This document shows, piece by piece, positions 16,960-26,185 of a stretch of 40,078 bases of DNA; position 1 is the first letter of the stretch, and each line of letters begins with the position of its first letter. Both the position numbers and the translations under genes were made by a program. Where the stretch lies: assembly GCA_947629505.1 (NCBI GenBank), contig CANRDW010000005.1:1-40078 (forward strand). Reading direction: 5' to 3'. Source of the stretch: an uncultured Clostridia bacterium. GTDB taxonomy: Bacteria > Bacillota > Clostridia > Christensenellales > UBA1242. Below the pieces are notes generated by a model that was not told the origin of the DNA, searched no databases, and saw nothing but the letters and a program-made list of their open reading frames with translations.

Positions 16960-17694
16960 ATGGATGTTATGTTTTGGGTTTGGCTTGGGGTGATTATTGT
17001 CACAGCCATCGTTGAATTCGCCACAATGGAAGTGGTGTCCATATGGTTCACCTTTGGCGCAGTGATTCCGTTTATTTTGGCGGCAACAGGGGCTTTGAAT
17101 TGGATTTGGCAGGTTGTAATTTTTGTTGTGCTGTCGGCGATTATGATTGTTGCTTTAAGAAGTGTGACAAAAAAGTTTTTGCTTAGAAATTCAAATGAAA
17201 AGACGAATGTTGACTCACTTATTGGGCAGAAAGTTAGAATGCTCTCCCGCACAGATTTTGAAACGGTTGGAAGTGTTAAAATCAACGATGTTGTTTGGAG
17301 TGCGATTGGCTTTTCGCAGCAAGTGATTGAAAAAGATGAAATTGTCACTATTTTGAGTGTTCAGGGCAACAAACTTGTTGTGAAAAAAGACAAAGTTGAG
17401 CCTGAAAAAGTGGAAGAAACAAAGCCAAAGCGCAAGAAAAATGAAAAAGTTGCAGAAAAGCCGAAGCAAAAGACCAAGGCTGAAAGCGATGCTGAAAAAG
17501 TTGAAAAGAAAGAAGTTTCTGCGAAAAAAACAACAAAAAGTGTAAAAAAAGTGGCAGAAACAAAGAAAACAACAAAACAAAACGCTTCCACTAAGAAAAC
17601 ATCTACAAAAGCGGGGGCTAAAACAAAAACGACATCTAAATCGGCAAAAAACACTACAAAAGTGACCAAAAGTGGCGCTAATAAAAGGAGTTAG
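16960..17694 (+). CDS. nfeD: NfeD-like membrane protein with long Lys/Thr/Ala-rich C-terminal tail
   Basis: MDVMFWVWLGVIIVTAIVEFATMEVVSIWFTFGAVIPFILAATGA..., OB-like domain, then about 100 aa of low-complexity KKTTKSVKKVAETKKTTKQN... Confidence 0.8.
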   Translation: MDVMFWVWLGVIIVTAIVEFATMEVVSIWFTFGAVIPFILAATGALNWIWQVVIFVVLSAIMIVALRSVTKKFLLRNSNEKTNVDSLIGQKVRMLSRTDFETVGSVKINDVVWSAIGFSQQVIEKDEIVTILSVQGNKLVVKKDKVEPEKVEETKPKRKKNEKVAEKPKQKTKAESDAEKVEKKEVSAKKTTKSVKKVAETKKTTKQNASTKKTSTKAGAKTKTTSKSAKNTTKVTKSGANKRS

Positions 17695-17696
17695 TT

Positions 17697-18620
17697 ATGA
17701 TTGCAGGAATTGTTTTAGGGGTTTTAGGAGTTTTAATTTTAGTTACACTTGTTGCCTCACTGAGAATTGTAAGGCAAGCGACAGCAGTGGTTGTTGAAAG
17801 GCTTGGAAAATATCACAAGACGCTTGACACGGGCGTGCATATGGTGATTCCATTTTTTGACAGATGTTCAAGGCCAATTTCACTGAAAGAGATTGTTGCA
17901 GACTTTAAGCCACAGCCTGTTATCACAAAAGATAATGTCACCATGCAGATCGACACAGTTGTGTATTTTCAAGTGACAGATCCAAAACTTTTTTCATATG
18001 GAGTTGACAGCCCAATTCGCGCGATTGAAAATTTAACAGCAACCACGCTTAGAAACATTGTCGGCGAACTTGAACTTGATGAAACGCTCACTTCTCGCGA
18101 CACAGTCAACACAAAAATGCGTCAAATTTTGGATGATGCCACAGACCCATGGGGGATTAAAATCAACCGTGTGGAACTTAAAAACATTTTGCCACCACGC
18201 GACATTCAAGAAGCCATGGAAAAACAGATGCGTGCAGAACGTGAACGTCGTGAACAAATTTTGAAAGCCGAAGGTGAAAAGAAGTCCAGCATTCTTGTTG
18301 CGGAAGGTGAAAAACAAGCGCAAATTCTTCGTGCAGAGGCTGACAAACAGACAAAGATTTTGCAGGCAGAGGCAGAAAAAGCGGCAACCATTGCAAAGGC
18401 AGAGGGTGAAAGCAAGGCGATCAACCTTATCAACACAGCAAATCCAAATGCGGCTTACATCACTTTGCAGGGCTTTGAAGCGCTTAAATCTTTGGCAGAT
18501 GGTCAATCCACAAAGATTATTGTGCCAAGTGAAATTCAAGATGTTGCGGGGCTTTTGACAAGCATGACAGAGGTTGTCAAAGGTGACAAAAACGTCAAGA
18601 AAATTGGAAAGAAAGAATAA
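17697..18620 (+). CDS. SPFH/Band 7 (stomatin/paraslipin-like) protein
   Basis: VRQATAVVVERLGKYHKTLDTGVHMVIPFFDR...; heptad-rich EGEKQAQILRAEADKQ repeats. Confidence 0.9.
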   Translation: MIAGIVLGVLGVLILVTLVASLRIVRQATAVVVERLGKYHKTLDTGVHMVIPFFDRCSRPISLKEIVADFKPQPVITKDNVTMQIDTVVYFQVTDPKLFSYGVDSPIRAIENLTATTLRNIVGELELDETLTSRDTVNTKMRQILDDATDPWGIKINRVELKNILPPRDIQEAMEKQMRAERERREQILKAEGEKKSSILVAEGEKQAQILRAEADKQTKILQAEAEKAATIAKAEGESKAINLINTANPNAAYITLQGFEALKSLADGQSTKIIVPSEIQDVAGLLTSMTEVVKGDKNVKKIGKKE

Positions 18621-18649
18621 AAAAAGAAGGGAAACCCCTTCTTTTTTTG
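18618..18649. terminator. bidirectional terminator between SPFH and pyk
   Basis: AAAAAAGAAGGG...CCCCTTCTTTTTTT between convergent genes. Confidence 0.8.
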
Positions 18650-18650
18650 T

Positions 18651-20048
18651 TTACAATTTTTTGATGACAAGTGAATTTGTGCCGCTTTTTCCAGCTTTTG
18701 GGCCACTTACAAGCACAACTTTTTGCCCATTTTCAACAAGTTTTGTTTCAATCGCCTTTTGAAGTGCGCTTTGATTGAGTTCTTCTATGCTGTCATAGTT
18801 TTTATCTAATATTGGAAGAACATCATACAAAATACTCATTTTGTGGAACACTTTTTCACTTGGAGTGCAGGCAATGATTGGCACGCGTGGGCGGAATCGG
18901 CTTATGTTTTCTGTTGTTGTGCCCGTTTTTGTGACGGCAACAATTGCTTCAACTCCGCGCGTTTGACTTAATGCATACACGGCATAGCCCAAACCTTTTG
19001 AGGTGTTTTTTGTTTCGAAAAGATAGTTTGTGTTTTGAGCATAATTTTCACTTTCAAGAGCAATTCTGTTCATGGTTTGAACGCTTTCAACGGGGTGTTT
19101 GCCAGAGGCAGTTTCGCCAGAAAGCATAATTGCAGTTGTACCGTCAAACACTGCGTTTGCCACATCCGAAATTTCTGCACGGGTTGGGCGAGGGTTTGTG
19201 ATCATGCTTTCAAGCATCTGTGTGGCTGTGACAACAATCTTGCCATAGCGATTGCACTCGCTGATGAAATATTTTTGCAGGATTGGAATGCGCTCAAAGT
19301 CGATTTCAACGCCCAAATCACCGCGTGCAACCATGATGCCGTCACTTACACGCAAAATGGCGTCAAAGTTGTTTACGCCCTCTTCACTTTCAATTTTTGA
19401 GATGATTCTAACATCCTTAAAATTGATTGATTTTAAATAGTTTTTCACTTGCAAAACGTCATCCACGCAATTTACAAAAGAAATTGCAAGAAAGTCTGCA
19501 TTCATCTGTTTTGCAAACAAAAGGTCGCTTTTGTCTTGTTCGCTTAGATATGGCATCTCTGTTTTAACGCCTGGAATGTTTATGCTTTTGTTGTTTGAAA
19601 GTTCGCCGCCATTTACAACTTCGCAAAGAATGTCTTTTCCGCTGACTTTTTTCACTTTTAGTTCAATATTTCCGTCATTTAACAGAATTTTTGTGTCTTT
19701 TTTCAATATTTTTGGCAGTTTTGCATATGTGACACTCACTCTGTCAATATCTCCAACACAATCCTGTGTTGTCAATGTAAATGTTTTTCCATTTTCCAAG
19801 AAAACTTTGCCTTTTTCAAATTGTTTAATTCTAATTTCAGGCCCTTTTGTGTCAATCAAAATGCCAACTGATGCTTTTTTGTTTTGACGCGCAAGTTTGA
19901 CAAGTTCAATCATTTTTTGATGTGATTCATGTGTGCCGTGGCTCATGTTAAAGCGCGCAACATTCATTCCAGCATCAATCATCTTTTCAAGAGTTTTCAA
20001 GTTGCTGCTTGCGGGGCCAATCGAACATACAATTTTTGTCTTGTTCAT
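18651..20048 (-). CDS. pyk: pyruvate kinase
   Basis: MNKTKIVCSIGPASSNLKTLEKMIDAGMNVARFNMSHGTHE; MVARGDLGVEI; TATQMLESMI. Confidence 0.96.
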   Translation of the reverse strand: MNKTKIVCSIGPASSNLKTLEKMIDAGMNVARFNMSHGTHESHQKMIELVKLARQNKKASVGILIDTKGPEIRIKQFEKGKVFLENGKTFTLTTQDCVGDIDRVSVTYAKLPKILKKDTKILLNDGNIELKVKKVSGKDILCEVVNGGELSNNKSINIPGVKTEMPYLSEQDKSDLLFAKQMNADFLAISFVNCVDDVLQVKNYLKSINFKDVRIISKIESEEGVNNFDAILRVSDGIMVARGDLGVEIDFERIPILQKYFISECNRYGKIVVTATQMLESMITNPRPTRAEISDVANAVFDGTTAIMLSGETASGKHPVESVQTMNRIALESENYAQNTNYLFETKNTSKGLGYAVYALSQTRGVEAIVAVTKTGTTTENISRFRPRVPIIACTPSEKVFHKMSILYDVLPILDKNYDSIEELNQSALQKAIETKLVENGQKVVLVSGPKAGKSGTNSLVIKKL

Positions 20049-20191
20049 TTTTCCACCTTCCTTAGTTAAATTTTAACAAAATTACATAGAGAAATCAAAT
20101 TATTTGACATTATATTTAAAAAATTATTATAAAAGAGTTGTTTTTGTTTTAAAAGTATGTTAGAATATAGGAGAAATGAGGAGTATTCAAA

Positions 20192-20434
20192 ATGTTATCA
20201 ACAATGTGTAATATTTGGGATGATTTTTCAAATTGGGTCACTCTTGAATGGCACCCTGTAGTTTTTATACTTGTTGTAAGCGTGCTTGCACTTTTTGGAA
20301 GTTTTGCATTCGTGTCATTTATAAAAGGGCCAAAATACAACAAAGATAAAAAACCTTTCAAATGGGGGACACTTATTTTCGGTTTTTTGCTGTTTGGGAT
20401 AATGGCCATTATAGTATGTGCTAAATATGCTTAA
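20192..20434 (+). CDS. small two-TM hypothetical membrane protein
   Basis: 80 aa with two hydrophobic segments; SD GAGGAG upstream. Confidence 0.6.
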   Translation: MLSTMCNIWDDFSNWVTLEWHPVVFILVVSVLALFGSFAFVSFIKGPKYNKDKKPFKWGTLIFGFLLFGIMAIIVCAKYA

Positions 20435-20451
20435 AAAGGAGTTTTATATAA

Positions 20452-20766
20452 ATGTTCAATATGTTACTTGATGATAAACTTGTTCCGGTTTGGGTTTCAC
20501 AATCCTTTCCAATTATAAGAATTGTTTTGTTCTGTTTGGTTGTCGCTTGTGCAATTATTTTGGTTGTCACAACACTTTTTCAACACTCTGATAGTGAAGG
20601 CGGCGATGTAATAACAGGTCAACAAGAAAGTTATTTTTCTAAAAACAAGGGCGGTTCAAGAGATGCAAAACTGAAACTTATCACAATCATAACATCTGTT
20701 GTTGCTGTGGTTTGCGTTATACTTTATTTTGTAAGTTTGTTGATTTACTCTGGAACTGCCATTTAA
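20452..20766 (+). CDS. secG: preprotein translocase subunit SecG
   Basis: Two TM segments with QHSDSEGGDVITGQQESYFSKNKGGSRDAKLKLIT between them; upstream of rnr-smpB as is common in Firmicutes. Confidence 0.75.
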   Translation: MFNMLLDDKLVPVWVSQSFPIIRIVLFCLVVACAIILVVTTLFQHSDSEGGDVITGQQESYFSKNKGGSRDAKLKLITIITSVVAVVCVILYFVSLLIYSGTAI

Positions 20767-20777
20767 AAGGCAAAAAC

Positions 20778-22865
20778 ATGGGTGAAAAGAAGAAAATTTT
20801 AGAAATTTTAGATAAAAATAGTTTGACTTATTCAAATACTGACAAACTATTTTTATTTCTGTCCAACGCCCTGTCCATGCCACTTGACAAGGTGAAAAGT
20901 GTTTTTTATTTTCTTCTTTCAAATGGTGATATTTTTGAAATCAGAAAGGGCAAATTTATCACAATTCCATCTCACGGATATGTAAAAGGCGAGTTTTTTG
21001 GCACTGCAAAGGGCTTTGGCTTTGTGAAAGTTGACGGCTTTTCAGACGATGTGTTTATCCCTGCAAACAAGACGATGGGCGCTCTTGACGGGGAATGGGT
21101 TGTTGTCAAAATTTTAAGTCAATCTGCAGACGGGGTGGATGGTGAGGTTGCCAGCATTTACAAAGAACTTGAAAATATTGTTGGCATGGTGACAATGTCT
21201 TGTGGCAACTATTTTTTAAGCCCTGACAACGCCAAAATCGCTTTTGACATTCCTATTATCAAAACGGGGCTGAAAATCAAAGAAAAAATGAAAGTTTTGG
21301 CAAAGATTGTCCGCACAGACAAAGGCAAAGTCAAATGCAACGTCATTGAAATGCTTGGCATGCAAGACGATGTTAAGGCGCTTGAACTTTCAATTATTCG
21401 CGACCATAATCTTTTTGAAACTTTCCCATCTCAAGTTGTGGATGCAGAGAAAAAAGTGCCAAAAACTGTGTCAGAAAAGCAGAAAAAAGGCAGATTAGAC
21501 CTTACAAAAGAAACAATTTTCACAATTGACGGCGCTGACGCAAAGGACCTTGACGATGCCGTCAGCATCAAAAAATTCGATAAATTTTATGAACTTGGCG
21601 TGCATATCGCCGATGTTGGCGAATATGTCCCTCAGGACAGCGTGATAGACCAAGAGGCGTTTAAGCGTGGCACAAGCGTTTATTTCCCGACTTCTGTTTT
21701 GCCAATGCTTCCAAAATCACTTTCAAACGGCATCTGTTCACTCAATGAAGGCGTTGAAAGATTGACACTTTCTTGCATTATGAAAGTAGATTTTTCTGGC
21801 AAAGTAATCGACTACAATATTTGCGAAAGCGTGATAAAAAGCGTTGCAAGGCTGACCTACACTGAAGTTTTTGATGCACTCAACAATCGAAATTTGAATG
21901 AAAAAACCTCAAAACTTCAAAAAGATTTCCTTCTTATGCGTGAACTTTGCGATATTTTGGAAGAAAACACAAAAAAACGCGGGGCGCTTGATTTGGACTT
22001 GCCAGAAGTTCAATTTGTGTTTGACGAAAACGGCATGGCTGTAGATCTGACAAGAAGAGAAAGAAATGAGGCGCACAGGCTTATTGAGGACTTTATGGTG
22101 CTTGCAAACGAAACTGTGGCAAGACATTTTCATAAACATCAAATTCCTTTTGTGTATCGTGTGCATGAGCCGCCATCAAATGAAAAAGTGATGGCTGTTT
22201 GCGATTTTTTGAAAGGAATTGGCGTGAAATATCCTGCAATTCCGGACGAAATAAAGCCGGATTATTTCCAAACAATTTTGGACTCTGTTGAAAATCTTTC
22301 AACAAAAGATGTTGTCAACAAAATTGTGCTTCGCTCTATGCAAAAGGCAGTTTATTCAAACAAGGATTTGGGGCACTTTGGCTTGGCACTTGTGGACTAT
22401 TGTCATTTCACTTCACCAATTCGCCGTTATCCAGATCTCTCTATTCACAGAATTATCAAAGAATGGCTGCACAAAAATGGCAAAATTTCTGAAAGCAGAA
22501 AGGCAGAACTTGATGAATTTGCTTTTGAATCTTCTCAACAATCTTCGGCGTGCGAGAGAAATGCGGACTATGCAGAGCGTGATGTTGACGACCTTTGGAA
22601 AGCCTATCTCATGCGCGACAGGGTTGGGCAGGAGTTTGATGCAACCATTTCATCCGTGACAAATTTTGGCATTTTTGTGGCACTTGATAACACTGTTGAG
22701 GGGCTTGTGAAAGTGGAAGATTTGCCGGATGACGCATATCTATTTTTGGAAAAGCAACTTAAACTTAAAGGCTCATCACACACATTCTCAATCGGGGACA
22801 AGGTGAAAGTTGTGCTTACAAATGTAAATTTGCACACCAGAAACCTTGATTTTAAAATTGCCTAA
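20778..22865 (+). CDS. rnr: ribonuclease R
   Basis: TIDGADAKDLDDAVS, RGTSVYFPTSVLPMLP, HFTSPIRRYPDL, C-terminal S1 domain. Confidence 0.95.
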   Translation: MGEKKKILEILDKNSLTYSNTDKLFLFLSNALSMPLDKVKSVFYFLLSNGDIFEIRKGKFITIPSHGYVKGEFFGTAKGFGFVKVDGFSDDVFIPANKTMGALDGEWVVVKILSQSADGVDGEVASIYKELENIVGMVTMSCGNYFLSPDNAKIAFDIPIIKTGLKIKEKMKVLAKIVRTDKGKVKCNVIEMLGMQDDVKALELSIIRDHNLFETFPSQVVDAEKKVPKTVSEKQKKGRLDLTKETIFTIDGADAKDLDDAVSIKKFDKFYELGVHIADVGEYVPQDSVIDQEAFKRGTSVYFPTSVLPMLPKSLSNGICSLNEGVERLTLSCIMKVDFSGKVIDYNICESVIKSVARLTYTEVFDALNNRNLNEKTSKLQKDFLLMRELCDILEENTKKRGALDLDLPEVQFVFDENGMAVDLTRRERNEAHRLIEDFMVLANETVARHFHKHQIPFVYRVHEPPSNEKVMAVCDFLKGIGVKYPAIPDEIKPDYFQTILDSVENLSTKDVVNKIVLRSMQKAVYSNKDLGHFGLALVDYCHFTSPIRRYPDLSIHRIIKEWLHKNGKISESRKAELDEFAFESSQQSSACERNADYAERDVDDLWKAYLMRDRVGQEFDATISSVTNFGIFVALDNTVEGLVKVEDLPDDAYLFLEKQLKLKGSSHTFSIGDKVKVVLTNVNLHTRNLDFKIA

Positions 22866-22951
22866 AAATCCAATTTTTGAGCAAAAATGCCTATTTTTGG
22901 CAAAAAAATCAAAAAAATCTTAAAATTTTGCCCTTTTTTTGAAAAAAGGTA

Positions 22952-22980
22952 TTGAAATATTGAAAACATAGTGTTATAAT
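22952..22980 (+). promoter_or_regulatory. promoter of smpB
   Basis: TTGAAA-N17-TATAAT ending 10 nt before the smpB ATG. Confidence 0.65.
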
Positions 22981-22990
22981 AGGAGAGGAA

Positions 22991-23428
22991 ATGAAGGTTA
23001 TCTCAAACAATAAAAAAGTATTCTTTGACTACTTCGTTTCAGACTTAGTTGAGGCTGGAATTGTTTTGGAGGGTTGTGAAGTTAAATCTATCCGAAACGG
23101 CGGCGCAAGTTTGATTGACAGTTTTGTTGTTATTAAAAACGGTGAGGCTGTCTTGAAAAATGCTTACATCGCCACTTATGACAAGACCACTTCCTTCAAG
23201 CCAGACGAAAGACGCGACAGAAAATTGCTTTTAAACAAAAGTGAAATTCTAAAACTTCAAAGGATGGCAAAGGAAAAAGGTTTCACACTTGTCGCCACAA
23301 AACTCTATATAAATGATAGGGGAAAGGTGAAAGTGGAAATCGGGCTTGCAAAAGGAAAGAAACTTTACGACAAGCGAGCAACGCTTAAGGAAAAACAAAT
23401 AAAGCGCGACATGCAACGACTTTCTTAA
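22991..23428 (+). CDS. smpB: SsrA-binding protein SmpB
   Basis: FFDYFVSDLVEAGIVLEGCEVKSIRNGGASLIDSFV...KGKKLYDKRATLKEKQIKRD. Confidence 0.96.
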   Translation: MKVISNNKKVFFDYFVSDLVEAGIVLEGCEVKSIRNGGASLIDSFVVIKNGEAVLKNAYIATYDKTTSFKPDERRDRKLLLNKSEILKLQRMAKEKGFTLVATKLYINDRGKVKVEIGLAKGKKLYDKRATLKEKQIKRDMQRLS

Positions 23429-23433
23429 GTTTT

Positions 23434-23818
23434 GGGGACGATTTTGGTTTCGACGGAAATTTGGGCAAGATATACAAAGCATGTGGTGGAGCCCTGACAC
23501 CTTAAACAAGAGCACTGCAAATAAACGCAGACAGAAATGAAAATGTTGTTTCTTCTTATGCATATGCTGCCTAAGAAAGCAACGACCTGATTGAACTTTT
23601 CAATCTGTTCACCTTCTGCTTTTGCCAGGCGAAGTGTTGAGCATCAAATTTGGCAAAACTTTGCATTAAGTTGTCCTTGTAGATGCAAAAAATTTAAGGA
23701 ATAGTTTTTAAAACTTGTTTATGGGTTAATTAAAAACGAATTTAAGCATAAACTAAACATGTAGAAAAATATCTTGAAAGGTTTTCGGACGAGGGTTCAA
23801 TTCCCTCCGCCTCCACCA
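23434..23818 (+). ncRNA. ssrA: transfer-messenger RNA (tmRNA)
   Basis: 5' GGGGACGATTTTGGTTTCGACGG, 3' GAGGGTTCAATTCCCTCCGCCTCCACCA. Tag ORF 23527-23571 reads ADRNENVVSSYAYAA, then TAA. Confidence 0.95.
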
Positions 23819-23880
23819 ATCTAAATCTGAAACTTGCTTGACTTAATTTTCACAAAACCAATAAAAGGAAGGTAATTGCT

Positions 23881-25011
23881 ATGTTTAATTCTCTTTTAAA
23901 TGCAAGCAGCGTTAGTATCGACACTTTGATCTTGGATATCTTTATCATACTTGGCGTTGTGATTGCTGGCGCTTTGATTGTCTACTTTGTTTGGGAAGTT
24001 GTTTCTTCAGTAGTCAACAAAGATAAAAAAGAATCTTCTGTTAAAGAGCCAAACTTTGGGCCTAAACAAGAAGAAAAGAAAGAAGATGTGGTTGTTGTAG
24101 AAAACTATTCTCTCGACCAAGAAGAAACAAAAGAAGAAGAACAGAAAAATTTGCTTGATGAAAGCAAAATGACTGAAGTTGACGAAGAGAAGGCTGAAGA
24201 AGAAAAAACTGAAGCCGAAGATGAAATGTCTGAAGAAGAACGCGCTAATGCTGAAAGACGCGCTTATTTGGAAGCAAGACGTCAAGAACTTATTGCAAGA
24301 ATGCAAGAAGAAATGGATGACGAAGAAGAAACTGAAGAACAACACGAAGAATCTGAAGAAGAATCAGAGGTTGAAGAAGAACCTGAAGTTGAGGAAGTTG
24401 AAGAAACTGAAGAAGTCCAAGAAGAATCTAAAGACGACCTTGACGATGAAAGAGCCGCACTTCAAGCTGAAAAAGAAAGATATGAAGCAATGGTTCAAGA
24501 ACTTGAAGCTGCAAAGAAAGCGCTTTCAGAAGAAAAAGTTGTTACTACAACCGTAGTTACAAATGGCGTGCTTTCTTTGGATGAACTTAAAGCAAGACTT
24601 GCTGACGCTGAAGAACGTTTGAAAACAACTGAAAAAGAATTTAAACAATGCAAAAAAGAATATACTCCACTTCATAGAATTTGGAAAACTCATGAAAGAG
24701 ATGAGAAGAAACTTAGAAGAAAAGAAGCACTTGTTGCTAAACAAAAGGTTATTCTTTATGGCGTAAACAATTATGCTGATATCGATGAAGACAAAGCTAA
24801 GAAATTGGCTGAAGACCTTGACCTTCTTGATGGACTTAAACTTTCTGTTCAACATTGCGAAGAAGTTATGAAAGAAAATCAAGAAAGATATCCTCTTCTT
24901 CAAAGAATGTATGGTGTGCTTTCTCAAAGAAACGAAGAACTCAAAGCAGATATTGAATACTACAAGAGTGAAATCGCTAAACTTGAAGAAGAAAAACCAG
25001 ACCAAGAATAA
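23881..25011 (+). CDS. single-TM, Glu-rich coiled-coil protein
   Basis: N-terminal hydrophobic segment, long acidic region (EEETEEQHEESEEESEVEEEPEVEEVEE), coiled-coil C-terminus. Confidence 0.8.
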   Translation: MFNSLLNASSVSIDTLILDIFIILGVVIAGALIVYFVWEVVSSVVNKDKKESSVKEPNFGPKQEEKKEDVVVVENYSLDQEETKEEEQKNLLDESKMTEVDEEKAEEEKTEAEDEMSEEERANAERRAYLEARRQELIARMQEEMDDEEETEEQHEESEEESEVEEEPEVEEVEETEEVQEESKDDLDDERAALQAEKERYEAMVQELEAAKKALSEEKVVTTTVVTNGVLSLDELKARLADAEERLKTTEKEFKQCKKEYTPLHRIWKTHERDEKKLRRKEALVAKQKVILYGVNNYADIDEDKAKKLAEDLDLLDGLKLSVQHCEEVMKENQERYPLLQRMYGVLSQRNEELKADIEYYKSEIAKLEEEKPDQE

Positions 25012-25014
25012 TTT

Positions 25015-25043
25015 AAAAAATCCGCTGAAAAAGCGGATTTTTT
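25015..25043 (+). terminator. terminator of the coiled-coil gene
   Basis: AAAAAATCCGCTGAAAAAGCGGATTTTTT. Confidence 0.85.
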
Positions 25044-25068
25044 ATTGTCTAGAACAAAATTTTAATAA

Positions 25069-25096
25069 AAAAACCGTGTTTTTATACACGGTTTTT
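25069..25096 (-). terminator. terminator of the minus-strand PIN-like gene
   Basis: AAAAACCGTGT-N6-ACACGGTTTTT. Confidence 0.7.
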
Positions 25097-25855
25097 ATAA
25101 TCATGAAAGCCAATTTTGACTTTGCCATTATTCATTTGTTTGAGTGTTTTTTGTGTGTTTTTTGATAAATACACAAAATTGTCAGGTGCAGGCGATGGAT
25201 TATTTTTTAACACTCTTGAAACAAAAGTTTTGATTTTAATCGGAAATGCTTGATGTTGATATGTGCCAAGGATGCTTTCATTTACCTCTCTAATTTTGCC
25301 TATTTTGTCATTTTCCTTGCCAACGATGTGATTATCTCTTGAAATCACAGGAATGTTGAAAATTGATGCTTCAGCGACAAGTTTTGCATCCATTGTTTGA
25401 TTTGGAGAGAAAAGTCCGCGATCTCTGTATGCTTTTACAAGTGTGTTTTCAAGTTGTTGAAACTGTGAGTGATAATGTTCGTCAATCTCAGCAATAAGCA
25501 CGTGTTTGTTGAGGATTTTTTCTATCACTTCGTGATATTTGCCGTGATAATTTGACAGTTCTTCTTGTGTTGCAGGCATAAGCATCATCACAACAGAGCC
25601 ATTTGCAAATCTATCTCCAATGCGCGCTTTTGACAATCTTAAAAGCAGATTTAGACTGTGCATATACTCTGGGACCGCTTTGCTGATTCTGCTTGTTTTC
25701 ATCTTTTCAATATCAATCAAAATGCAGGCGTCTGGGGCAACATACACGAGTTCGCGCTGTTCGTTGTGGCGTTGAGATTGAAAGTTTTGTTTTTGGTTTG
25801 CCCTCAGATAATTTTTTGTATCTGAATTTGGAGTTATGTGTGAATTTTTTTTCAT
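25082..25855 (-). CDS. PIN-like domain protein
   Basis: YVAPDACILIDIEKMK... and DAKLVAEASIFNIPVISRDNHI acidic PIN-type motifs. Confidence 0.6.
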   Translation of the reverse strand: MKKNSHITPNSDTKNYLRANQKQNFQSQRHNEQRELVYVAPDACILIDIEKMKTSRISKAVPEYMHSLNLLLRLSKARIGDRFANGSVVMMLMPATQEELSNYHGKYHEVIEKILNKHVLIAEIDEHYHSQFQQLENTLVKAYRDRGLFSPNQTMDAKLVAEASIFNIPVISRDNHIVGKENDKIGKIREVNESILGTYQHQAFPIKIKTFVSRVLKNNPSPAPDNFVYLSKNTQKTLKQMNNGKVKIGFHDYKNRV

Positions 25856-25859
25856 TTGT

Positions 25860-26072
25860 TTATTCCTTTAATATGTAAATTTTTGACAACAATGTTTTCT
25901 TAACTTCTAAAAGTTGTTCATATATGTCCAAATCTATGTTTTTATTGTCCATCAAAACGTCCAAATCGTTTATGCTTTTCTGGTAAAATTCTATTTGATT
26001 TTCTTTCGACATGTTTTGCAAATCTTGGTCAATCAAGTCTTTAAATTGGGAAATAAGTTCTTCCATATCCAC
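25860..26072 (-). CDS. small hypothetical protein upstream of the PIN-like gene
   Basis: 70-aa ORF with SD (AGGAG) on the reverse strand. Confidence 0.55.
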   Translation of the reverse strand: MDMEELISQFKDLIDQDLQNMSKENQIEFYQKSINDLDVLMDNKNIDLDIYEQLLEVKKTLLSKIYILKE

Positions 26073-26150
26073 TCCTTTTCTTTATAGTGCTATAATACAA
26101 TAAATTGCAGCAAAAATCAATACCAAAATTTAAAATTTTTTGTTTTTTTC

Positions 26151-26179
26151 TTTGTTTTTATTTATATCTTTGTTATAAT
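26151..26179 (+). promoter_or_regulatory. promoter abutting the P-type ATPase start codon
   Basis: TTTGTT-N17-TATAAT, 6 nt before the ATG. Confidence 0.55.
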
Positions 26180-26185
26180 AATATC

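Noticed and set aside
16905-16960. T-box riboswitch upstream of nfeD
   Set aside because: Leader is under 60 nt, with no stem I, no specifier loop and no antiterminator bulge TGGN motif; NfeD is not an amino-acid gene.
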